Shown here piece after piece: positions 1 through 6,577 of a stretch of 8,204 bases of DNA (position 1 is the stretch's first letter; each line of letters opens with the position of its first letter). The notes under the pieces were generated by a model. It was not told where the DNA came from and searched no databases. It saw only the letters and a program-made list of their open reading frames with translations. Made by a program: the position numbers and the translations under genes. Source of the DNA: Clostridiaceae bacterium (GTDB lineage: Bacteria; Bacillota; Clostridia; Oscillospirales; Acutalibacteraceae); assembly GCA_904502175.1 (NCBI GenBank), contig CAJGDU010000044.1, positions 1-8,204 on the forward strand. Reading direction: 5' to 3'.

Positions 1-1127
1 CGCAGGCTGTCGCGGAAGTCCCAGTAGAGGCTCTTGGCGCCGAGGGCAAAGCGGAAGGCCTTGAGGCCGCCGGCGGTGGAGTCGGTGTTGCCGCCGACGA
101 ACATGAGCACGATGGCGGGGACCAGCGCGAAGCCGGCGACATGCAGGTAGTCGTTGACGTTGGACAGACCGGTGGTCGTCAGGATGGAGATCATCTGGAA
201 GAAGGAATGGTCGATGGCCAGCAGGATGGACGGCGAGACGTGGTCCACGACCAGCTGGACCGCGCCGATGGGGCCGGTGATGGCCAGCAGCACGGCGACG
301 CAGCGGACTTCGATATGGCTGAAGTAGTCCTTCCACTTCCCGCGGAAGAACAGGGAACTGGCCATGAAGTTCGTGGCGCCCAGCAGCATGAGGACCATGG
401 TGATGAGGTCGATGGGCACGCTCTGGTAGTGGCCGATGCTGTCGGGATGGATGGCGAAGCCGCCGGTGGCGACCGCGGAGATGGCATAGTTGACCGCGTC
501 GAACAGCGGCATGCCGGAAATGCAGTAGAGGATGATGCCCGCGACGATGAACCCTCCGTACAGGGAGAGGATGGTCCGGGCGGAACGGAACGGGCTCGTG
601 GAGAGACGGTCCGTGTGGCCCTCCGCCGTGAACAGCTGCATGCCGTAGTAGTTGGCCAGGATGGCGGTCAGGACCAGGACCAGTCCGACGCCGCCGATGA
701 GGTGGAGCAGGGACCGGTACAGAAGGACCAGATGGCTCACCGCGGTGACGTCAGTGACCGTGAGGCCCGTGGTAGTGAGTCCGCTCATCGCCTCGAACAC
801 CGCCTGGGGAAGGGTGTACCCGACCAGCTGGAAGGGGATGGAGCAGAAGGCGACGGCAATGATCCACAGAAGCAGCAGGATCATGGAGCTGGCGTGCTTC
901 CGCAGCACAAGGGCATGCCGTCCCCGGGAAAGGAACAGCAGAAGTGCGCCGGTCGCGAAGGTGGCGGCGGCGGGAATGAGAAATGCCGGGGCTTCATGGG
1001 CCTCCTCCGGCCAGACCAGGAGAAGGACCAGAGGGGCCAGGATGATGAGGGTCAGCATGAAGCACAGGAAACCGAGAGACCTCACCAGCGCGATGAGGTC
1101 GTTTTTATGTGATGCCTGTTGTGCCAT
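1..1127 (-). CDS. trkH: TrkH-family potassium uptake membrane subunit (partial, C-terminus outside window)
   Basis: This is the pore-forming subunit of a Trk-type K+ uptake system in the cytoplasmic membrane. About 375 codons are visible from an ATG at 1127. E. coli TrkH has about 483 residues, so roughly the last 100 are missing. Hydrophobic helices lie near residues 16-40, 48-67, 82-100, 137-160, 188-206, 240-260, 275-292 and 330-345. Four pore loops can be read: MSGLTTTGLTV (114-124), ATGGFAIHPDSIG (220-232), ISILTTTGLSN (313-323) and GGNTDSTAGG (345-354). The second loop (ATGGF..H) is the TrkH rather than the KtrB form. In the fourth loop, Asp349 (codon 81-83) sits where the family normally has Gly. 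The start is supported by AAGGGG seven bases upstream, which overlaps the end of the preceding trkA-like gene. That stop codon is 4 bases away, so the genes are probably translationally coupled. The family call is secure. K+ specificity is inferred. Confidence 0.93.
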   Translation of the reverse strand, partial: MAQQASHKNDLIALVRSLGFLCFMLTLIILAPLVLLLVWPEEAHEAPAFLIPAAATFATGALLLFLSRGRHALVLRKHASSMILLLLWIIAVAFCSIPFQLVGYTLPQAVFEAMSGLTTTGLTVTDVTAVSHLVLLYRSLLHLIGGVGLVLVLTAILANYYGMQLFTAEGHTDRLSTSPFRSARTILSLYGGFIVAGIILYCISGMPLFDAVNYAISAVATGGFAIHPDSIGHYQSVPIDLITMVLMLLGATNFMASSLFFRGKWKDYFSHIEVRCVAVLLAITGPIGAVQLVVDHVSPSILLAIDHSFFQMISILTTTGLSNVNDYLHVAGFALVPAIVLMFVGGNTDSTAGGLKAFRFALGAKSLYWDFRDSL

Positions 1128-1131
1128 GGGC

Positions 1132-1791
1132 TCACCCCTTCAGCGCGGCGAGGACCTGCTCCTGCTGACCGGGCGCGGTCAGGATGTAGAGCTTGTCGCC
1201 CTCTTCCAGCGTGTCGTTACCGGCGGGGACCACCATGGCGCCGTTCTGTCGGATGATGCACCCGATGATGGTGTTGCCGGGCAGTGTGATGTTCATCAGT
1301 GTTTTCCCGCAGCAGTCCTCTTCGCCCTTCAGGACGACCGAGAACAGGTTGACCTTGTTGTCCTCCAGCGGGAGGGTCTCCACCAGGTCCTGGACCGTGG
1401 CGGCCTCTGTCAGGAACTTCGCGACCATGTGCGTGGAACTCAGGACGTGGTCGACCCCGAGTTTCTGGAACAGCGGGACGTTTTTCGGGTTCCGTACCGT
1501 ACACACGGTGTGGGCGATGTGGAAACACTTTTTGGCGAACTGACACACGGTCAGATTGTTTTCGTCGTGCTCGGACAGGGAGACCAGCACATCGGCGCCG
1601 TCGATCTCTGCCTCTTTCAGGACATAGAACCGGGTGGGGTTGCCGTGCAGGACCGGCAGGTTGTGCCGGGTCGACAGCTTTTTGCAGGTGGCCTGGTTTT
1701 CGTTGATGACGGTGAGCTTGTGGCCGTTCTGCTTCAGGTTTTCAATGAGGAAGTCGGTCTGCTCATAACCGCCCGCGATGACGATATGCAT
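1132..1791 (-). CDS. TrkA-like RCK_N + RCK_C regulatory protein with degenerate nucleotide site
   Basis: A 219-residue cytosolic regulator of the adjacent TrkH channel. Residues 1-130 are an RCK_N (Rossmann) domain. Residues 140-219 are an RCK_C domain with the typical pattern LPGNTIIGCIIR (170-181) followed by LEEGDKLYIL (195-204). The start has AGGAGG about eight bases upstream, written in the last codons of the preceding gene, whose stop is only 2 bases away. The glycine loop expected after beta-1 (GxGxxG) reads GGYEQT at 7-12, so its second and third glycines are gone. The acidic residue expected at the end of beta-2 is Asn30 (VINEN). These are the residues that normally hold NAD(H) or ATP/ADP, so this Rossmann unit is probably structural or binds something else. 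With the 144-residue gene upstream it resembles the two halves of a tandem TrkA encoded separately. Domain assignment is confident; loss of nucleotide binding is inferred. Confidence 0.9.
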   Translation of the reverse strand: MHIVIAGGYEQTDFLIENLKQNGHKLTVINENQATCKKLSTRHNLPVLHGNPTRFYVLKEAEIDGADVLVSLSEHDENNLTVCQFAKKCFHIAHTVCTVRNPKNVPLFQKLGVDHVLSSTHMVAKFLTEAATVQDLVETLPLEDNKVNLFSVVLKGEEDCCGKTLMNITLPGNTIIGCIIRQNGAMVVPAGNDTLEEGDKLYILTAPGQQEQVLAALKG

Positions 1792-1793
1792 GC

Positions 1794-2228
1794 TCAGTCC
1801 TCCTCTCCGAACAGAAAGTCGTAGTCTTTTTCGAACTCCGCGAGGGACAGGGTGAAGGGGAAGATGGCCCGGATGGGCAGGTCCTCCACCAGTTTCCCGA
1901 TGTTCGCGTCGTCGAACCGGGCAAAGACGTGGGGCACGTTATAGATGCGGCAGGCGATCTGCGCGAGGAGGTTGTTCCGGCTGTCGTTTCCGGTGGCGGC
2001 GATGAACAGGTCGGCCTGTTCGATGTGCGCCCGGCGCAGCTGGTTCTCGCTCATGCCGTTGCCCTGGAGCAGCTGGCCGCCGAACGATTCCGACAGCCGG
2101 CGGAAGGCCTCCGGGTTCTCATCGAGGATGGTGACCCGTACGCCCTGCTCCGCAAGATATTCTGCAATATGGCCGCCCAGCCGGCCGCAGCCGACGATGA
2201 GGGCGGATCTCTTGGGTTCAAAAATCAT
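1794..2228 (-). CDS. TrkA-like RCK_N-only nucleotide-binding protein
   Basis: A 144-residue cytosolic protein consisting of a single RCK_N Rossmann domain. The dinucleotide loop is intact: GCGRLG at 13-18 after a hydrophobic beta strand, with the acidic partner Asp36 in ILDEN. The later motif AATGND (77-82) is also typical of TrkA N-domains. No RCK_C domain follows; the protein ends at about the point where it would begin. It is therefore short compared with single-unit TrkA/KtrA proteins (about 220 residues) and far shorter than tandem E. coli TrkA (458). The ATG at 2228 has GGAG about ten bases upstream. It is first of the three trk genes and lies 65 bases after valS, with a hairpin between. 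It probably supplies the nucleotide-sensing half of a hetero-oligomeric gating ring with the downstream RCK protein. That partnership is inferred from gene order and the complementary domains. Confidence 0.9.
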   Translation of the reverse strand: MIFEPKRSALIVGCGRLGGHIAEYLAEQGVRVTILDENPEAFRRLSESFGGQLLQGNGMSENQLRRAHIEQADLFIAATGNDSRNNLLAQIACRIYNVPHVFARFDDANIGKLVEDLPIRAIFPFTLSLAEFEKDYDFLFGEED

Positions 2229-2256
2229 GTTTCGTCATCTCCAGTGAAAATGAGAC

Positions 2257-2288
2257 AAAGACCGGGAAGGCCGTCCTTCCCGGTCTTT
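2257..2288 (-). terminator. Hairpin terminator after valS
   Basis: A perfect 14-bp inverted repeat: AAAGACCGGGAAGG at 2257-2270 and its reverse complement at 2275-2288, with a 4-base loop. It begins five bases past the valS stop codon on the minus strand. The run downstream on that strand (TCTTTGTCTCATTTT) is only moderately U-rich, so termination may be incomplete. Only 28 bases separate the hairpin from the trkA-like ATG at 2228. Confidence 0.8.
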
Positions 2289-2293
2289 TGAAT

Positions 2294-4924
2294 TTAAGCC
2301 AGATTGTTGAGGCTTTCTTCCAGAAGCTTGATTTTGTCTTTGATTTTCTCTGCCGCGGCACGGTCTTTTTCCACGACCGCCGCCGGGGCATTGTTGACAA
2401 AGCCCGGATTGTTCAGCTTCTTCTCGAAGAAGCTGAGGTCTTTCTGAGCTTTCTCCAGTTCTTTTGTGAGGCGGGTCTTTTCCGCGTCGAGATCGACCAG
2501 TTCGTTCATGGGCAGATAGATTTGGGCGTCTGCCGTGACGATGTTGACCGCTCCTTCGGTGTCGAACGCGCCGCCGACGGTGACTTCCGTGGCGGAGGCC
2601 AGGCGCTGGATATAGATGGCGCCGGAGCGGAACGTGTCCTCGAAGTCGGTGTCGATATGGACTGCCGCTTTCTTTGACGGGGGAACGTTCATTTCCGAAC
2701 GGCGGGCACGGATGGCCCGGACGGCGGTCATGATGCGCTCGAACTCCGCTTCGTCCGCGGTGAAGTCGAGGGCTTCCGTGTACTCCGGATAAGGGGCCAG
2801 CATAATGGTCTCGCCTTCATGGGGCAGGGACTGCCAGACCTCTTCCGTCAGGAAGGGCATGAAGGGGTGGAGGAGCTTGAGCATGCCGTCCATGCAGTAG
2901 ACGAGCACGGCCTTTGCGGTCTCGGCGCCCTTGCCGCCTTCCTGGAGGCGGAGCTTGGAGATCTCGATATACCAGTCACAGAACAGGTCCCAGCTGAAAT
3001 CGTAAAGCTTTGCCAGGGCCACGCCCAGTTCGTAGCTGTCGATGTTGTCGGAAACCTCTTTGCAGAGGGTGTTGAACTTCGAAAGGATCCACTTGTCCTC
3101 AATGGCAAGGTCTTCGGCTGCCGGCAGGTGCGCCGGGCCTTCGGTGCCGTCCAGGTTCATGAGGATATAGCGCGCGGCGTTCCAGATCTTGTTGCCAAAG
3201 TTCCGGGAGGCCTCGACCTTTTTCTCGGAATAGCGCATGTCGTTTCCGGGGCTGTTGCCGGTGACGAGGGTGAAGCGCAGAGCGTCGGCGCCGTACTTGG
3301 CAATGACTTCCAGCGGGTCGATGCCGTTTCCGAGGGACTTGGACATCTTCCGTCCCTGTTCATCGCGCACGATGCCGTGGATGAAGATGGTGTCGAAGGG
3401 GTAGGTGCCCATCTGCTCCACGGAGGAGAAGATCATGCGGGCGACCCAGAAGAAAATGATGTCATAGCCCGTGACCAGCGTGCTGGTCGGGAAGTAGTTT
3501 TTGAGGTCTTCGGTCTCTTCCGGCCAGCCCATGGTAGAGAAGGGCCAGAGGGCGGAGGAGAACCAGGTGTCCAGGGTGTCCTCATCCTGATGGAGGTGTT
3601 CGCTGCCGCAGTGCGGGCACTTCGCGGGCGTCTCCCGGGCGACCGTGACCTCTCCGCAGTCATCGCAGTACCAGGCCGGGATGCGGTGGCCCCACCAGAT
3701 CTGACGGGAAATGCACCAGTCTTTGATGTTCTCCATCCAGTGGTAATAGGTCTTGTCGTAGCGGGACGGGACGAAGCGGATCTTGCCGGAGCGGACGATG
3801 TCGATGGCCGGGTCCGCCAGAGGCTTCATCTTGACGAACCACTGCTTGGAGATGCGGGGCTCGACGACGGTGCCGCAGCGGTAGCAGGTGCCGACGTTGT
3901 GCTTCGTGGGCTCGACGCGGACCAGAAGGCCCAGTTCATCGAGGTCCTTGACGACTTCTTTCCGGCACTCTTCGGTGGTCATGCCGACATATTTCTCCGG
4001 CACGTTTTCGTTCATGCGGCCGTCATCGGTCATGACGTTGAGGATGGGCAGGCCGTGGCGCAGACCGACTTCGTAGTCGTTGGGGTCGTGCGCCGGGGTG
4101 ATCTTGACGACACCGGTCCCGAACTCGGGGTCCGCGTGTTCATCGCCCACGAGCGGGATCTCCTTGTTCATGAGCGGCAGCAGGATCATCTGGCCGATCT
4201 TGTCTTTGTAGCGGGGGTCCTCCGGGTTGACCGCGACGGCGGTGTCGCCGAACATGGTCTCCGGACGGGTCGTGGCGAGTTCCAGGTAGCCGGAACCGTC
4301 CGCGAACGGATATTTCAGGTGCCAGAACGCACCGTCTTTCTCTTCGTATTCGACCTCAATGTCGGAAATGGTGGTGCGGCAGTGGGGGCACCAGTTGATG
4401 AGCCGCTCGCCGCGGTAGATGAGGTCCTTTTCATAGAGGTTGTTGAACACCTCGATGACGGCCTTGGAACAGCCTTCATCCATGGTGAAACGCTCCCGTT
4501 CCCAGTCGCAGGAGGAGCCGAGCTTCTTGAGCTGTTCGACGATGCGTCCGCCGTACTGACGGCGCCAGTCCCAGGCCCGCTCAAGGAAGGCTTCCCGGCC
4601 GAGATCGGCCTTGGTGACGCCTTCGGCCTTCAGGGTCTCGACGATCTTGGCCTCGGTGGCGATGGACGCGTGGTCCGTGCCGGGAAGCCAGAGGGTATCG
4701 AACCCTTTCATCCGCTTATAACGGATGAGGATGTCCTGCAGCGTATTGTCGAGGGCGTGCCCCATGTGGAGCTGTCCCGTGATGTTGGGGGGCGGGATGA
4801 CGATGGTGTACGACGGCCTGGACGGGTCGGGCACCGCGTGGAAATAGTTTCCCTTCTGCCAGAAATCGTAGATTTTATCTTCGAACTGAGAAGGGTCGTA
4901 CTTGGTCGCGAGTTCTTTCTGCAT
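2294..4924 (-). CDS. valS: Valyl-tRNA synthetase
   Basis: A class Ia aminoacyl-tRNA synthetase that charges tRNA-Val in the cytoplasm and hydrolyses mischarged Thr. It has 876 residues, close to B. subtilis ValS. Landmarks in order: PPPNITGQLHMGH (44-56) with the HIGH-type signature at 53-56; the CP1 editing domain, with TTRPETMFGDTAV at 218-230 and GTGVVKITPAHDPNDYE at 269-285; a Cys pair at 420/423 and another at 436/439 in CxxC spacing, likely zinc-binding; DTWFSSALWPFSTMGWP at 452-468; the KMSKS loop at 526-530; an alpha-helical anticodon domain around 600-750; and a C-terminal charged coiled coil at about 808-876, a ValS tRNA-binding feature. The ATG at 4924 is preceded by GGAGG (4932-4936) with a 7-base spacing. 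Transcription probably starts from the promoter at 4967-4995 and ends at the hairpin past the stop. No frameshift or missing key motif is seen. Confidence 0.98.
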   Translation of the reverse strand: MQKELATKYDPSQFEDKIYDFWQKGNYFHAVPDPSRPSYTIVIPPPNITGQLHMGHALDNTLQDILIRYKRMKGFDTLWLPGTDHASIATEAKIVETLKAEGVTKADLGREAFLERAWDWRRQYGGRIVEQLKKLGSSCDWERERFTMDEGCSKAVIEVFNNLYEKDLIYRGERLINWCPHCRTTISDIEVEYEEKDGAFWHLKYPFADGSGYLELATTRPETMFGDTAVAVNPEDPRYKDKIGQMILLPLMNKEIPLVGDEHADPEFGTGVVKITPAHDPNDYEVGLRHGLPILNVMTDDGRMNENVPEKYVGMTTEECRKEVVKDLDELGLLVRVEPTKHNVGTCYRCGTVVEPRISKQWFVKMKPLADPAIDIVRSGKIRFVPSRYDKTYYHWMENIKDWCISRQIWWGHRIPAWYCDDCGEVTVARETPAKCPHCGSEHLHQDEDTLDTWFSSALWPFSTMGWPEETEDLKNYFPTSTLVTGYDIIFFWVARMIFSSVEQMGTYPFDTIFIHGIVRDEQGRKMSKSLGNGIDPLEVIAKYGADALRFTLVTGNSPGNDMRYSEKKVEASRNFGNKIWNAARYILMNLDGTEGPAHLPAAEDLAIEDKWILSKFNTLCKEVSDNIDSYELGVALAKLYDFSWDLFCDWYIEISKLRLQEGGKGAETAKAVLVYCMDGMLKLLHPFMPFLTEEVWQSLPHEGETIMLAPYPEYTEALDFTADEAEFERIMTAVRAIRARRSEMNVPPSKKAAVHIDTDFEDTFRSGAIYIQRLASATEVTVGGAFDTEGAVNIVTADAQIYLPMNELVDLDAEKTRLTKELEKAQKDLSFFEKKLNNPGFVNNAPAAVVEKDRAAAEKIKDKIKLLEESLNNLA

Positions 4925-4943
4925 GAAAGGGCCTCCATTTGGT

Positions 4944-4973
4944 TTATAATAATAACAGTTAGAAGTATTATAA
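4944..4973. repeat. 8-bp inverted repeat overlapping the valS -10 box
   Basis: TTATAATA at 4944-4951 and its exact reverse complement TATTATAA at 4966-4973 flank 14 bases. The right arm contains the valS -10 hexamer and the left arm lies in the valS leader. It could be an operator, or a by-product of AT-rich promoter sequence. Confidence 0.4.
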
Positions 4974-4995
4974 GGTCTTGCAATCTCTTTTTCAA
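4967..4995 (-). promoter_or_regulatory. Sigma-A-type promoter of valS
   Basis: Read on the minus strand, a -35 box TTGAAA (4990-4995) is followed after exactly 17 bases by a consensus -10 box TATAAT (4967-4972). Transcription should begin near 4960, giving a leader of about 36 bases before the valS ATG. That is too short for a T-box. The -35 box lies inside the spacer of the opposite promoter. Confidence 0.85.
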
Positions 4996-5006
4996 GATTC
5001 TATAAT
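4978..5006 (+). promoter_or_regulatory. Sigma-A-type promoter of the murE-femX-rlu operon
   Basis: On the plus strand, TTGCAA (4978-4983) and a consensus TATAAT (5001-5006) are separated by exactly 17 bases. Transcription should begin near 5013, about 43 bases before the murE ATG. The -35 box lies inside the spacer of the valS promoter. This placement also supports the murE start at 5056, because the in-frame ATG at 4978 lies within the promoter itself. Confidence 0.82.
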
Positions 5007-5025
5007 TTCTTCCAGACAAGTTTTC

Positions 5026-5041
5026 GGATGGAAACCCATCC
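5026..5041 (+). other. Small hairpin in the murE leader
   Basis: GGATGG (5026-5031) pairs perfectly with CCATCC (5036-5041) around a 4-base AAAC loop. It ends five bases before the GGAGG ribosome binding site of murE. The stem is short; it may affect mRNA stability or initiation, or have no role. Confidence 0.35.
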
Positions 5042-5046
5042 AGAGC

Positions 5047-5051
5047 GGAGG
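5047..5051 (+). promoter_or_regulatory. Ribosome binding site of murE, fixing its start
   Basis: GGAGG stands four bases before the ATG at 5056. The spacing is short but usable. It separates this start from an in-frame ATG at 4978, which has no comparable site, lies in the promoter, and would add 26 residues unlike any MurE N-terminus. Confidence 0.8.
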
Positions 5052-5055
5052 ATCC

Positions 5056-6567
5056 ATGAAACTCGAACAGATTCTGCAGGGGCTCCCGACCCGGTCGGTC
5101 ACCGGTCCGGAAGACCCGGCAACCCTGGACATCACCGATATCGTCTACGACTCCCGGAAGGCCGTCGCGGGCACTCTTTTCGTGTGTATGGCCGGCGCGG
5201 AGACCGACGGCCACAAGTACGCGAGGAGCGCCTACGACGCGGGCTGCCGCGCCTTTGTCCTCCAGGAAGGCCATGAAGACATCGCTTCCCTGGGCGATGT
5301 GCCGGAGGCGCCGACGGTCATCACCGTGGAGAACAGCCGTGCCGCCCTGGCACAGCTCTCGGACAACTTCTTCGAGCACCCCTCCGGCGACCTGAAGGTC
5401 ATCGGCATCACCGGCACGAAGGGGAAGACCTCCATCACCTATATCCTCCAGTCGGTCCTGAACGCCGCCGGGGTCCCCACCGGACTCATCGGTACGGCGG
5501 GCGCCGCCTGGGGCGGAAAACAGGTCCCGACGGTCAACACGACCCCGGAGTCCTATGAACTGCAGAAGATGCTCCGTCAGATGGCGGACGACGGCATGCG
5601 GGCCGTGGCCATCGAAGTCTCGAGCCTCGGCGTCAAATGGCACCGCACCGACTTCATCGAGTTCTTCTGCGGCGTGTTCACCAACATTTCCCCCGACCAC
5701 ATCGGCGGACATGAACACGACAGCTACGAAGAGTATTACAGCTTCAAAAAGGCCTTTTTCTCGCTGTGCTCCCGGGCAGCCGCCTGCGGAGACGACCCCT
5801 CCGCCCGGGACATGCTGGAAGCGGTCCCCGGTCGGAAGATCTTCTACGGTCTCGGCGAGGAGAACGAGTTCCGGGCGGTCAACATGGTCCCCACCCGGTA
5901 TGACGACTTCATGGGCATCCGGTTCGACTTCCTGCGGGACGGCACGCCGGCGGACACTTTTGAGATCAGTCTGCCCGGCGACTTCTCCGTCCACAACGCC
6001 CTCGCAGCCCTCAGCGTCTGCGAACTCATGGGCCTTGCGCCCGCCGCCGCGAAGGCGGGCCTCCGCAGCGTCCGGGTCCCCGGCCGCTGTCAGATCAAAT
6101 ATCTCTCAGACGAGTTCGGCATCATCATCGACTACGCCCACAACGACATCAGTCTTGCCGGCATCATCGAGACCGTCCGGGCCTACCACCCGAAGCGCAT
6201 CATCACGCTGTTCGGCTCCGTCGGAGACCGGGCGCAGCTGCGCCGGGAGGAGCTCGGCACCACCAGCGGGAAGCTGGCCGACTTCACGGTCATCACCGAA
6301 GATGACCCCGGGTTCGAAGACCCGCGGCGCATCGCCGAAGAGATCGCCACTTACGTGGAAAAAGCCGGCGGCGCCGGAAAGTACGTCGTCATCCCCGACC
6401 GGGAAGAGGCGGTCGCCTACGCGGTGGCCATGCTCGAGCCCGGCGACTTCCTGCTCTGCTGCGGCAAAGGCCATGAGCGCTTCATGAAAGTCCGCGGCAA
6501 GAAGGAGCCGTTCAACGAAGAAACCTGTATAGAAGAAGCCCTGGCAAAACGGGGCATAAAGCTTTGA
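5056..6567 (+). CDS. murE: MurE-family ligase, probably UDP-MurNAc-L-Ala-D-Glu--L-lysine type
   Basis: A cytoplasmic ATP-dependent Mur ligase of 503 residues that should add the third amino acid to UDP-MurNAc-L-Ala-D-Glu. The N-terminal UDP-binding domain shows YDSRKAVAGTLFV (31-43) and TDGH (50-53). The central domain has the P-loop GTKGKT (120-125), NTTPES (161-166), EVSS (187-190), FTNISPDH (208-215) and a Lys at 231 in the position normally carbamylated. The C-terminal domain has DYAHND (359-364), FGSVGDR (386-392) and CCGKGHE (468-474). The specificity motif, DNPR in diaminopimelate-adding MurE, reads DDPG at 416-419, followed by FEDP. Without that Arg, diaminopimelate is unlikely. From memory, DYAHN and DDPxxEDP resemble the L-lysine MurE of lactic acid bacteria, so Lys is favoured; Orn or another residue is possible. 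It heads an operon with a FemABX transferase that would act on the side chain of this residue. Confidence 0.88.
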   Translation: MKLEQILQGLPTRSVTGPEDPATLDITDIVYDSRKAVAGTLFVCMAGAETDGHKYARSAYDAGCRAFVLQEGHEDIASLGDVPEAPTVITVENSRAALAQLSDNFFEHPSGDLKVIGITGTKGKTSITYILQSVLNAAGVPTGLIGTAGAAWGGKQVPTVNTTPESYELQKMLRQMADDGMRAVAIEVSSLGVKWHRTDFIEFFCGVFTNISPDHIGGHEHDSYEEYYSFKKAFFSLCSRAAACGDDPSARDMLEAVPGRKIFYGLGEENEFRAVNMVPTRYDDFMGIRFDFLRDGTPADTFEISLPGDFSVHNALAALSVCELMGLAPAAAKAGLRSVRVPGRCQIKYLSDEFGIIIDYAHNDISLAGIIETVRAYHPKRIITLFGSVGDRAQLRREELGTTSGKLADFTVITEDDPGFEDPRRIAEEIATYVEKAGGAGKYVVIPDREEAVAYAVAMLEPGDFLLCCGKGHERFMKVRGKKEPFNEETCIEEALAKRGIKL

Positions 6568-6577
6568 GGAGAACCCT

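Noticed and set aside
141..1824. Plus-strand frames opposite trkH and the TrkA-like genes
   Set aside because: Their translations are Gly/Asp/Arg-rich without motifs, whereas the minus strand gives a TrkH with four pore loops and clear RCK domains.
4945..4950. A second plus-strand TATAAT as a further promoter
   Set aside because: The sequence about 17 bases upstream (around 4922-4927, the valS start) bears no resemblance to a -35 box. It is the left arm of the inverted repeat.
2819..5005. A 728-codon open frame on the plus strand opposite valS
   Set aside because: It lies antisense to a ValS with every expected motif and has an acidic, Gly/Val/Asp-rich composition with no recognisable domain. 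It also runs through the intergenic promoters. GC-biased third codon positions keep the opposite frame free of stops.
4978..5055. A longer MurE starting at the ATG at 4978
   Set aside because: The 26 extra residues would be encoded by the promoter and leader, there is no ribosome binding site, and MurE proteins normally begin as the product from 5056 does.
4708..5994. A 428-codon minus-strand frame joining the antisense of murE to an alternative frame of valS
   Set aside because: It crosses both promoters and overlaps two well-supported genes. The part over valS is a shifted frame of the real protein.
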